Origin: JANQGG01 sp964642175
GTDB taxonomy: Bacteria; Bacteroidota; Chlorobiia; Chlorobiales; Chloroherpetonaceae
Length of the DNA: 64,000 nt
Reading direction: 5' to 3'
Assembly (NCBI GenBank): GCA_964642175.1
Contig: CAZXOK010000003.1
Coordinates: 186,001 to 250,000 of the forward strand
The position numbers were made by a program, and so were the translations under genes. The stretch's first letter is position 1. Every line of letters starts with the position of its first letter. A model generated the notes under the pieces. The model saw only the letters and a program-made list of their open reading frames with translations. It ran no database searches and was not told the DNA's origin. Below, piece after piece: positions 1 through 8,167 of the stretch.

Positions 1-1902
1 AAACCCGATCAGGGTTATCCCAAACCCGGCCAGTGAATCGGGCTGATTTTTCTTTAACAAGCCCTGGCTAGGGTTATCGAGTAACAAATTGACCGGTGAA
101 ATATAGATATCCTTGGTTACGGTATGCAACACATCGGGAATATGCAGGGTCATATCTCGGGTTTGGCGGATGAGAGGCCTGGCAACCATGTTTTCATCTT
201 CACTTGTAATTTCAACGGTAAAGGCATGCTTTTCTTCGGTAATTTTTTTCATACCGGTATAGGTCATTTGTTTACCCAGCGATGATGCCACCTGATCTTT
301 ACGAAGTTCCACTTGCTGGGTTTGATCAAAATGCCCGGCCATAATCCCAAGCAGCATGAATGCAATGCCAATGTGCGCCAGCGAACCCCCGGTAAAGGTA
401 ATCTTTGCCCGTACAAGTGTGATAAAGTTCTGAACATTGGCTACCAGCGAGAACATGGCTGTAAAGGCAAGCATAAGCAACGGGATGCTGTGCAGGCCAA
501 CAAACATCATTACCGCGGTAAAAATTGCTGCGATTATCATTGAGGGGAGCGTGGCTAAAACAACTTGTTTTGCCGATTCCATTTTACTGCCCGTGAATGG
601 GCCGATCGATAAGAACAATGCCATCAAAATGGCCAGTGGCAGGGTTACACGATTGTAAAATTCCGGCAGTACCGGGTCGGGATTGCTTGTAAACAACCGG
701 TTAATAATGGGAGCCGAGGTGCCTGCTGCTACAACTAAAGCAATCAGCAGTAACGATATGGCGCCACCCAGCAGCATAAATTCGCGGGACAAAGCCGATT
801 GATATATACTGGGTTTTGGTGAGTTGCCGGTTCGGGTGATTAAAAATCCCAGTCCCATGAAAAAAAACACCAAAACAAAGCTCAGAAGCTGTTGCGATAA
901 TCCCAGGTCTCCAAAGGAATGAACCGAAAAATCCCCCAGAACACCGCTTCGTGTCAGGAAGGTGCTGTAAATAACAGAGATATAGGTTAAAAGTGCCAGG
1001 GCGAGATTTGTGCGTACCAGACCGCCGGTTTTCTTTTGAATGATCATGGTATGGATCAGGGCCGCGCCAAGAAGCCAGGGAACAAGCGAGGAGTTTTCAA
1101 CCGGGTCCCAACCCCAGTAACCACCCCAGCCGAGCACTTTATAAGACCAGTAACCACCCATAATAATTCCAAGCCCCAACATGGCTGTGCTGAAAATAAC
1201 CCAGGGCATGGCATTAAACACCCAGTCATTAAAATCTTTTTGCCATAAGGCCGATATGGCGTAGGCAAAGGGGACTAAAAGCGCGGCAAAACCCACAAAC
1301 AGAACCGGCGGATGCATCACCATCCAGGGATTCTGAAGCAGGGGATTGAGGCCATGGCCTTCAGGAATTTTGGCAAGGGTGAGCGAAAACAAATTTGAAT
1401 CTTTTATTACGCCAGGAGCCAGGGCAAAAAGATTACTGCCAATTTTTAAACCACTTGGTAGTTCCACACCCAGCAACATCGATAGCATAAAGGCTTGGGA
1501 AAAGAGGATCACGGCCATCACGATCGGTTGTGGCTTGCTGGCAAAGCGTAAAAGGGCCCAACCGCAAAGAGCAGCAAAAAATATCCATAACAGGAAACTG
1601 CCTTCCTGACCCGCATAAAAAGTGGAAATCAGGTAAAATACATTCAGATCGCTGGAGGTGTAGCTTTTAACATAACTGTATTCAAATTGATGGGTCATGA
1701 TCAGGTACAACAGGCGGGCACCGGCAAAAGATATCCCTGCCAGCATGGTATAAAAGCCGGTTTTCCCTCTTGATTGCCACTCTTCAACTTGGTTTGGCTT
1801 TAAGGATGATGAAGTGGATTTGAGATAAGCCCAAATTGAAAATATTGCTGCAATAAAGGCCAGTATAATCCAGAATTGTCCTAATAAAAACTCAATCAAC
1901 AT
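1..1902 (-). CDS. ccmF: Cytochrome c heme lyase subunit CcmF (3' end outside window)
   Basis: The open frame runs from an ATG at 1902 to the window edge, 634 codons with no stop. It is a multi-pass membrane protein of the CcmF/NrfE family, which passes heme from CcmE to apocytochromes c at the periplasmic face. The tryptophan-rich heme-handling motif WGGYWGWDP lies near residue 260, followed by VENSSLVPW. The N-terminus (MLIEFLLGQFW) is hydrophobic and many further membrane segments follow. It lies 33 bases downstream of the decayed apbE and points the same way as the damaged cytochrome genes, so it probably served them. CcmB is encoded about 15 kb away; CcmA, CcmC and CcmE are not in the window. 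Family assignment is firm; the C-terminus is not visible. Confidence 0.95.
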   Translation of the reverse strand, partial: MLIEFLLGQFWIILAFIAAIFSIWAYLKSTSSSLKPNQVEEWQSRGKTGFYTMLAGISFAGARLLYLIMTHQFEYSYVKSYTSSDLNVFYLISTFYAGQEGSFLLWIFFAALCGWALLRFASKPQPIVMAVILFSQAFMLSMLLGVELPSGLKIGSNLFALAPGVIKDSNLFSLTLAKIPEGHGLNPLLQNPWMVMHPPVLFVGFAALLVPFAYAISALWQKDFNDWVFNAMPWVIFSTAMLGLGIIMGGYWSYKVLGWGGYWGWDPVENSSLVPWLLGAALIHTMIIQKKTGGLVRTNLALALLTYISVIYSTFLTRSGVLGDFSVHSFGDLGLSQQLLSFVLVFFFMGLGFLITRTGNSPKPSIYQSALSREFMLLGGAISLLLIALVVAAGTSAPIINRLFTSNPDPVLPEFYNRVTLPLAILMALFLSIGPFTGSKMESAKQVVLATLPSMIIAAIFTAVMMFVGLHSIPLLMLAFTAMFSLVANVQNFITLVRAKITFTGGSLAHIGIAFMLLGIMAGHFDQTQQVELRKDQVASSLGKQMTYTGMKKITEEKHAFTVEITSEDENMVARPLIRQTRDMTLHIPDVLHTVTKDIYISPVNLLLDNPSQGLLKKNQPDSLAGFGITLIGF

Positions 1903-1935
1903 ACTCTACTCCTATAATTATAAATGGTGTGCGTG

Positions 1936-2910
1936 CTATTTAACTGATGTATTCGTATTCTCAGACACGAATGTAAGATCGTATAATTTTGCTAATTTGG
2001 CATCAAAATGTGGGGCACCGGAAGAATCAATCATTAGAACAGAGTTAAATTTTCCGGTGGCTTTGGCCTTTTGAGAATCCAACATAAAAAAAAACTGTCG
2101 ATAAAGCATCTGCTTTTTCAGATGAAACCGGTGTGATAATTGAAACACTTTGACAGTGTTTAGACGGATAACCCGTTTTAGGATTTAAAATGTGATGGTA
2201 CCGGGTGCTGTCGTGAAAAAAATAGCGCTCATAGTCGCCACTTGTCGAGATCGCACAATTCTTTAATCGTAACAAAGCCACAAGTTTCTCACTATGTCTT
2301 GGGTGCCGGATACCTACCTGCCATTTTTCATCTTTTGATTTCATGCCTGAAACATACATATCCCCACCGGCTTTCAGAATGAAATTTTTTATGTTAAAGC
2401 CATGAAGGATTTTAACTGCACGATCAATGGCATAGCCTTTAGCAATGCCGCCCAGGTCAATTTTCATACCGGATTGGCTTAAAAAAGCTGTGGTATCGGT
2501 GCTGTTCAGAACAAGTTTTCTGTAGTCAACCAGAGATAAGTTTTTTTTAGGTCCGACTTAGCAGGCAGTTTCGGTTTGTTATTGGAATTAAATCCCCAAA
2601 GTTCTTCAATAACACCTATTGTTGGGTCGAATAATCCCTTGTATTCACGGGCAGTTTTCAATGCCCTGGAAAGTAACTTGAAAGTTTCGTAACTAACTCT
2701 CACTGGTTTGTTTCCGGCCTGGGTATTGATCTTTACCACATCGCTTTGCTCTCCGCTATACCCCATCAAACCATCAATACGCTCCATTTCCTTGAAGGCA
2801 TTGTAAATACCTTGTTTGACTTTCAGGATATCCGGATGCACAGCTTTGATTTCGACTGTAGTGCCCATCATGATTTTCTCTAACCGGATTTCATAAACCG
2901 GCGCCACCAA
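1936..2910 (-). pseudogene. apbE: FAD:protein FMN transferase (ApbE), frameshifted and lacking its 5' end
   Basis: ApbE covalently attaches FMN to threonines of exported redox proteins. Three frame segments together give the family pattern: MMGTTVEI at the start, LGGIAKGYA, a GGD, WQVGIRHP, TSGDYERYF, HHILNPKTGYP, and ADALST. The first shift is in the A8 run (T8 on the plus strand, 2541-2548), where one more A would restore VDYRKLVLN. The second lies near 2050-2090, close to an A9 run. No signal peptide or start precedes the MMGT motif. The reading frame instead opens directly behind the truncated cytochrome/porin copy, so the 5' end appears deleted. Sequencing error in the homopolymers could mimic the two shifts but not the missing start. 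Confidence 0.85.
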
Positions 2911-3647
2911 TTTTGTAAGTTACACGGGCGTAACGCGTGTCAACCGGGCTATCGCTCCACCCGTCGGCATCTGTATCACCGCCGCCAAAACCAACAACAA
3001 AGCTGTAACCGCCTTCGTCGCCGCTTGCATATCTTAACTCCACACCATTACCAGGACTTGGTAAGGCAACGGCATCGCCATCACCGTTTGGCGTGGCAGA
3101 AATAATGGTGAACAGTTCGGTAATTCCAATACCACCAAAGGCCAAATGCATGCCATCAGACAACGACCATAGTAACTGGAAGCCGGCTTCATCACCAAAC
3201 GGATCGTAATCACCTAAAATTGAGATGTTTTCACCGACAGTGGCTGCAAATAAGATTTCAACTTCTCCGGGCAGGCCCCATTTGAAATTTGTTGAATCGT
3301 TATCGCGATATTCAAAGACTCACCGGTGGCAAATACTAAAATGGGTCCAAAACCCGGCAGGTCGGCAGGGTAGATAGCATCCGGAAAAACCCTTTTTTAA
3401 GCTTCTGAGCCTAATGGGGCTTGTTCAATTTTTGTGTTTTCTTCATCGGTACCATCCGGAAAGCGGTACCCGTTGTTTCGAAAGGCTTCACCAAAGGCAT
3501 TGCGTGCCGGAAAGCCAATATGGCATGTAGAACAGGAGGTTTTGTATTTACGGGCAAATATCGGGACAGCCGAGCTGTCTTTACTATCGAGTAGTATAGC
3601 TGTAAATACTAATCCTGTTATTAAAATTAGACTTAAAGTTTTTTCAT
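2891..3647 (-). pseudogene. Degenerate copy of the cytochrome c/outer-membrane barrel gene
   Basis: Joined across its lesions, this strand encodes a hydrophobic leader, CSTCHIGFP (heme site CXXCH), NAFGEAFRNNGYRFP, then FAATVGENISI and the start of a beta-barrel ending YKIGGAG. It is a clear paralogue of the gene at 4177-5250. Lesions seen: the start ATG (3645-3647) runs into a stop because the A run has six rather than seven bases; a TAA at 3397-3399 replaces a Tyr codon of the paralogue; one base is missing from a T run near 3314-3318; and the last two thirds of the barrel are deleted, with the junction near 2895-2905 leading straight into apbE. The ribosome binding site GGGAG is intact. 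A decayed tandem duplicate is the simplest reading. Confidence 0.85.
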
Positions 3648-4176
3648 AATTATCTCCCTTTTCATCTGATGATATGCTTTTTTATTGACTTTTGATTTAT
3701 ACAGGTACTTAAGTGCATTTATTATCTCTTAATGATTGATGGAATCTGTTCGATACTTACTGACTGATAATAGTGTCACTGGTACAGAATCTACGGTAAA
3801 AGTATCGCATTAGTATAACATTGATTTGAGATTCATAAAATCATAATTTCAAAGAAAAATCCATATTATGACACGATATGTAATAGATGTGTTAATAAGG
3901 ACATGGTTTATTTTTACTCGTGATATTTTGATGGGATAATAAAATCATTTGATTGGGAAGTATTAAATGACAAGATTTGAGCTCTGTAGGAGATAAGAAT
4001 AAAGTAAGATGTGAAGATGAAAGCATTTTAATTTATGCAGGAGAGAAATAAAACTGTTCGTTGAGGGGAGTTGAATAAAAAATGAAAGGCGTGCCAACAA
4101 AAAAATCAAACAAGAACAATGATCAAGGAGATCAAAAAAAAATGGCACACCTTCCAAATAGTATATCAGAAAGGGT
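3648..4176. other. Intergenic region between the two cytochrome/barrel copies
   Basis: About 530 AT-rich bases lie between the ribosome binding site region of the degenerate copy and the stop codon of the second copy. I see no credible gene. The only structure I can support is the inverted repeat at 4082-4154, listed separately. The rest should carry the promoter of the degenerate copy, but no clear promoter motif is visible. Confidence 0.6.
4082..4154 (-). terminator. Long imperfect inverted repeat, possible terminator of the 4177 gene
   Basis: AAAGGCGTGCCA near 4084 and TGGCACACCTTT near 4142 are complementary over 12 bases with one G-T pair. They are separated by a loop rich in A and T runs that also contains GATC pairs. 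It lies just after the stop codon of the minus-strand gene ending at 4177. The loop is longer than in a classical intrinsic terminator, so the function is a guess. Confidence 0.4.
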
Positions 4177-4761
4177 TTAGAACCCGATAGAGGCTTCTAT
4201 TCCAAATTCACTGGTGGCATCATCAGCTGAATTATCATCAAAATCAACCTGAGCTACCAACCAGGGGTAGATGAAGTAGGCGGCTTCAACATGGAGCAGG
4301 TTTTCATCCAGATCACTGTTTTGGCCATAAGCCACACCTGCCATCAGGTTGCCATAACTACTTTCAAGGTCTAAGCCCCACTGGCTTTTATCGCCTGCGC
4401 CGGAAAGACCTTCAGATGAGTTAAAGAAGGCTGCACCGATTGAGAGCGAGTTATCCAGGCCCACGTAGCCATTGCCCATTGTGCCGCCGGCACCGCTCAG
4501 CATACCGGCACCAAACAGTTTATAACGGGCATGAACCCAGCGTTTGTCGAACAGGTTGCTTTCATCCTGGCCATTAAGTAAACCACCGGTTATCAAGAAA
4601 CCGCCTTCTTCGCCGGTTACATAAGAGAAATCAACACCTGTACCAATGGTTAGAAACCCGCCTGATGGTAGGACACTTGAAATGGGGCCTTCGATATTTT
4701 GAAAACGGGTGCTGAACGAGAGAAGCATGCCCGGAGCAAAGGACCATGAAGTTCTTATCAT
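4177..4761 (-). CDS. C-terminal beta-barrel part of a cytochrome/porin protein, split off by a TAA
   Basis: This 194-residue frame begins with ATG immediately after the TAA that ends the cytochrome part, in the same phase (TAA at 4764-4762, ATG at 4761-4759). It consists of alternating amphipathic strands with small loops, ends in IEASIGF with a terminal Phe as in outer-membrane barrels, and has no signal peptide of its own. Aligned with the degenerate copy (WSLSDGM against WSFAPGM), the stop codon falls inside one ancestral gene at a position where the copy has Glu. Unless reinitiation or readthrough occurs, this part could not be exported, so the gene is probably inactive. The family is an uncharacterised one-heme cytochrome with a porin-like barrel; a role in electron transfer across the outer membrane is inference. 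Confidence 0.7.
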   Translation of the reverse strand: MIRTSWSFAPGMLLSFSTRFQNIEGPISSVLPSGGFLTIGTGVDFSYVTGEEGGFLITGGLLNGQDESNLFDKRWVHARYKLFGAGMLSGAGGTMGNGYVGLDNSLSIGAAFFNSSEGLSGAGDKSQWGLDLESSYGNLMAGVAYGQNSDLDENLLHVEAAYFIYPWLVAQVDFDDNSADDATSEFGIEASIGF

Positions 4762-5250
4762 TTATCCACCGCTAGGTCTGTAGACCGCAAAAATGCCAAT
4801 GTTTTCACCTACTGTACCACCAAGTACAACGGTTACTCTTGACGCACCAGGACCGCCACCCCATTGAAGGAGATCATCGCCATTGGTGGCACCTTTTTCT
4901 TCGTAAGACAATAATGGTCCTACTGCCCAGAATCCAATTGGGGCAAAGCCTGGCATATCGGCCGGATACGGAGCATCCGGGAAAACTCGTTTGTAACTCT
5001 CAGCACCAAGTGGTGTTTGCTCAATTTTGGTGTTTTCGGCATCGGCGCCTTCGCCACCCGGCCAGCGATAGCCGTTACTTTTAAAAGCTTTACCAAATGA
5101 GTTTAGGGTTGGGTAACCTGCATGGCAGGTGTAACAGGAGGTTTTATACTTTCTGGCAAATACAGGTATAGCAGAGCTATCCTTACTATCTAACACCACG
5201 GCCATTACAACTAAGCCAATGATTAAAGCCATACTAAAAGGTCTTTTTAT
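4762..5250 (-). CDS. N-terminal c-type cytochrome part of a cytochrome/porin protein, start codon altered
   Basis: It encodes an export leader and the heme site CYTCH (C33, C36, H37 counted from the ATG at 5232), within a TSCYTCHAGYP...FGKAFKSNGY pattern known from small exported cytochrome domains. It then enters the first barrel strands (TVGENIGIF) before an in-frame TAA at 4764. The first usable ATG is 5232. Comparison with the degenerate copy places the ancestral start six codons upstream, at 5250-5248, where the codon is ATA, eight bases behind a good GGAG ribosome binding site. So both the start and the continuity of this gene are damaged. The leader from 5232 is still hydrophobic and might work. 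The heme would be attached by the Ccm system. Confidence 0.7.
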   Translation of the reverse strand: MKRPFSMALIIGLVVMAVVLDSKDSSAIPVFARKYKTSCYTCHAGYPTLNSFGKAFKSNGYRWPGGEGADAENTKIEQTPLGAESYKRVFPDAPYPADMPGFAPIGFWAVGPLLSYEEKGATNGDDLLQWGGGPGASRVTVVLGGTVGENIGIFAVYRPSGG

Positions 5251-5821
5251 AATTTAATCTCCTTAGAAAGATATTTTTTGTTATTAAAGTGATACTGAAT
5301 GGTTAAAAGTCTCAAGAAAGAACAATGATCTGAAAATAAGCAAGTCCAGAATCATTTAATGTTATGACATGAACATATACTTAGTTTATCACGATATTAT
5401 CACACAAAACGGTTTTTTAAATAATGTTATTGAATTCTCATCATGACGATCAGATAATTGGTGACACATTAAAACAATGGGGTGTTATGACGTATGTAAG
5501 AATAACAATGATCGTGTTATTATTTATCTGATGATATAAGGGGATACTTGTTGTGGCAGGCGTTTATATGATATTATCCCTGACGTTAAAACCAGAACCG
5601 ACGAAAAAGATATGCAGAAGGAATATTGGATGAAGGGCCGGATAAGGTGAAGCTTAAAAATGGTATCACGATGGCAATTGGGTTTGGGGTGGAGTTGCAT
5701 TGGGGCAAGTTTGAAGGGGAGAATTTGATGAAAGGCTTTTAATTCAAAAAATCTTTTTTATTTTCAGAACAATGCAATGCAAAGAAATGACTTTAAAACG
5801 GTACAAACATGAATTAATCTT
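5251..5821. other. Intergenic region with a possible gene remnant near 5595-5743
   Basis: Divergent promoter region between the cytochrome/barrel gene (minus) and the TPR gene (plus). Most of it is AT-rich without recognisable elements. From about 5595 to the TAA near 5743 one plus frame reads without stops and gives an uneven but protein-like tail (YAEGILDEGPDKVKL, then MAIGFGVELHWGKFE). It has no start codon or upstream extension, so it may be the end of a lost gene. I could not assign a family. Confidence 0.4.
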
Positions 5822-7231
5822 ATGAATGATTACGGATTTTTCGATGAAGGTCCAGATAATCCCCATGAGTCTAAAGGTGATAACGACAAGAACAAAACCG
5901 AGTTTAATGAGCAACAACTAAGCACTCTCTTCGATAGTGATGTGCTTGATGAATTGTTTTTCAATTTATTGGACAAAGGGCAGCTAACAAATGCCCTTAA
6001 AGTTGCCGAACACCTGGTTCAAGTAGCACCTTACAGCAGCGACAGTTGGTTTAAACGCGGCGTTGCCCTGAATAACAACGGGTATTATGAAGAATCTATC
6101 CGCTCGTTTGAAAAGTCAATAGCATTAAATCCTACCGATACCGAAATTCTGTTAAATCTGGGTATGGCCTACGAAAGTAATGGCCAGTCGGGTCAGGCTA
6201 TTGAAGTACTGAACTATGCCCTGAGCCTATCCCCGGATGATGATGAGATTTATTTTAGCAAGGCCCTTTCATTGCAGCGTCTCGAGCATTACCATGAAGC
6301 CAGGATTGAATTTGAAGCCTGCCTGGAAATTAATCCGGTGCATCGCGAAGCCTGGTACGAATTTGGTTACTGCCTGGATATGCTCGGATTGTACAAAGAG
6401 AGTATAAATGCCTACGAAAAACACATAGATATTGATCCCTACAGCAGCAATGCCTGGTATAACAGGGGGATTGTTTTAAGTAAGTTAAAACGCTACAACG
6501 ATGCCGTGTTCAGTTACGATATGGCCGTTGCTATTCGTGATGAGTTTGCCTCGGCATGGTATAACCGTGGAAATGTGTTGGCCAGCATGGGTCATCTGAA
6601 GGAGGCCATCGACAGTTACAAGAAAACCCTGGATCTGGAGCCCGACGACTCGGATACCTTGTTCAATATAGCCTCGGCTCATGAAGAGTTGGAAGAGTTT
6701 CAGCAAGCGATCGTGTATTTCGAGCAAGTGGTTGCCTATGATCCAAACTTTGCCGATGCCTGGTATTCGTTGGCCTGCTCTTACGATATGCTTAACTCGC
6801 ATGCCCTGGCGCTTGGCGCCATACAGCAAGCTGTAACCCTTGTACCTGAAAACCTGGATTATCTGCAGGCCAAGGCCGATATTGAGTACAACCTGGGTTA
6901 CCTCTACGAATCTATTGTTACTTACAACAAAATTATTGAGATCAATCCACTTAGCCCGCAGGCCTGGTTCGAAATTGCGTCGCTGTTTTTGGAAACGCAC
7001 CGTTACCAGAAAGCCATTGAAGCCTTTTTAAAGGTTATTGAGTTAAATCCCAAACATGCCGATGCATATTTTGAACTGGCAGTTGGATTTCACGCCCAGG
7101 GAAAAACCAGCGAAACCATACGTTATCTGAAACACTCGCTGGAACATGATTTTGAAAAGAAATCCTTGATCAAAGAAGCTTTTCCGGATCTGGTTCTTGA
7201 TCCGAAAGTTGTTAAAAAACTCGGTATCTAA
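5822..7231 (+). CDS. Tetratricopeptide-repeat protein
   Basis: 469 residues. After an acidic, polar N-terminus (about 45 residues, many Asp, Glu and Asn) the protein is a continuous series of roughly twelve 34-residue TPR units. These carry the usual signature of Trp/Leu, Gly-Tyr and Ala, with Pro at the end, as in AWYNRGIVL, AWYNRGNVLASMGHLKEA and DAYFELAVGFHAQGK. There is no signal peptide, so it is probably a cytoplasmic scaffold for protein contacts. It is followed 39 bases later by aroE on the same strand and may be co-transcribed. The partner and process are unknown. No start alternative is better than the ATG at 5822. Confidence 0.9.
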   Translation: MNDYGFFDEGPDNPHESKGDNDKNKTEFNEQQLSTLFDSDVLDELFFNLLDKGQLTNALKVAEHLVQVAPYSSDSWFKRGVALNNNGYYEESIRSFEKSIALNPTDTEILLNLGMAYESNGQSGQAIEVLNYALSLSPDDDEIYFSKALSLQRLEHYHEARIEFEACLEINPVHREAWYEFGYCLDMLGLYKESINAYEKHIDIDPYSSNAWYNRGIVLSKLKRYNDAVFSYDMAVAIRDEFASAWYNRGNVLASMGHLKEAIDSYKKTLDLEPDDSDTLFNIASAHEELEEFQQAIVYFEQVVAYDPNFADAWYSLACSYDMLNSHALALGAIQQAVTLVPENLDYLQAKADIEYNLGYLYESIVTYNKIIEINPLSPQAWFEIASLFLETHRYQKAIEAFLKVIELNPKHADAYFELAVGFHAQGKTSETIRYLKHSLEHDFEKKSLIKEAFPDLVLDPKVVKKLGI

Positions 7232-7270
7232 GCTTTAATCTTATGATCTGATCCCCAATATCATTTTAAA

Positions 7271-8167
7271 ATGAGCAGCGCTGTTAAAATTCTTGCATTA
7301 TTGGGCCATCAGGTAGACTACTCCCTCTCGCCCTTTATTCATAATACCGCCATATCGCATCTCGGGTTGAACTATTATTACACCATTTTCAATATTGCCA
7401 CATCCGAGGATCTGAAAGATGTCTTAAACGGTATGCGGGCAATGGGTATTGCCGGTTTTAATGTCACGATTCCATATAAAGAACGCGTGATGGCTTATAT
7501 GGATCAGCTCTCACCGGCTGCCTCGGAAATCCAGGCCGTAAATACAATACTCAACCAGGACGGCCATTTGATTGGCTATAATACCGACAGTTATGGATTC
7601 GCTCAGCCTTTGTTGCCCTATAAAAATCATTTGAAAGGCCAGGCTGTGGCAATTTTTGGCAATGGCGGTGCAGCCCGCGCAGCTATTCATGCCTTGCGAA
7701 GCCAGTTTGATCCATCGGTTATTTATATCATATCCAGAAATCAGGAACGGGGCAGGGAGCTTAAAAAAGACCTCTTGCGGCAAAGCACACTGGTAGAGCT
7801 TGAGGTTTTGCAACACGAAGTCCCGGAGACCATCGAGGTTTTAAAATCATGCAAGTGCATCATTAATGCCACGCCAATTGGTACCCAAAAAAGAAACAGC
7901 CGGTCAGAGAACAACCAGTCCCTGCTGGTAGCCGAAGACCTAAACATCTGGCATACGGGAGATATTGCATACGATTTGGTCTACAATCCCTTCGAAACCC
8001 CCTTTTTAAAACAAGCCGCTGCAAAAGGCGCGTTTACCATTAACGGTTTAGGTATGCTTGTTGCCCAGGCCTCCGAATCATTCAAATTATGGACAGGGCA
8101 CGAAATGCCTTTGTTTAATGTTGAACATGCCATCAAAACCCGATTAGATCATAACCTGATCCATTAA
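7271..8167 (+). CDS. aroE: Shikimate dehydrogenase
   Basis: 298 residues. It reduces 3-dehydroshikimate to shikimate with NADPH in the chorismate pathway. The substrate-binding SLSPFIHN lies at about residues 18-25, the catalytic Lys in NVTIPYKE is K70, and the second catalytic residue in NTDS is D106. The NADP-binding glycine loop GNGGAARAA follows from 130, NATPIG is further on, and the C-terminal GLGMLVAQA closes the fold. Length is slightly above the usual 270-290. The next gene begins on the base after its stop codon, which suggests an operon with 8168 and lspA. Confidence 0.96.
   Translation: MSSAVKILALLGHQVDYSLSPFIHNTAISHLGLNYYYTIFNIATSEDLKDVLNGMRAMGIAGFNVTIPYKERVMAYMDQLSPAASEIQAVNTILNQDGHLIGYNTDSYGFAQPLLPYKNHLKGQAVAIFGNGGAARAAIHALRSQFDPSVIYIISRNQERGRELKKDLLRQSTLVELEVLQHEVPETIEVLKSCKCIINATPIGTQKRNSRSENNQSLLVAEDLNIWHTGDIAYDLVYNPFETPFLKQAAAKGAFTINGLGMLVAQASESFKLWTGHEMPLFNVEHAIKTRLDHNLIH

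Noticed and set aside
1036..1609. Short plus-strand frames within ccmF
   Set aside because: They mirror the conserved ccmF frame and contain no recognisable protein.
4082..4154. Inverted repeat taken as a mobile element end
   Set aside because: No transposase or second copy nearby; a terminator-like structure is more likely.
6485..7000. Long minus-strand open frame antisense to the TPR gene
   Set aside because: Shadow of a repeat-rich coding sequence; no start site, no family match.
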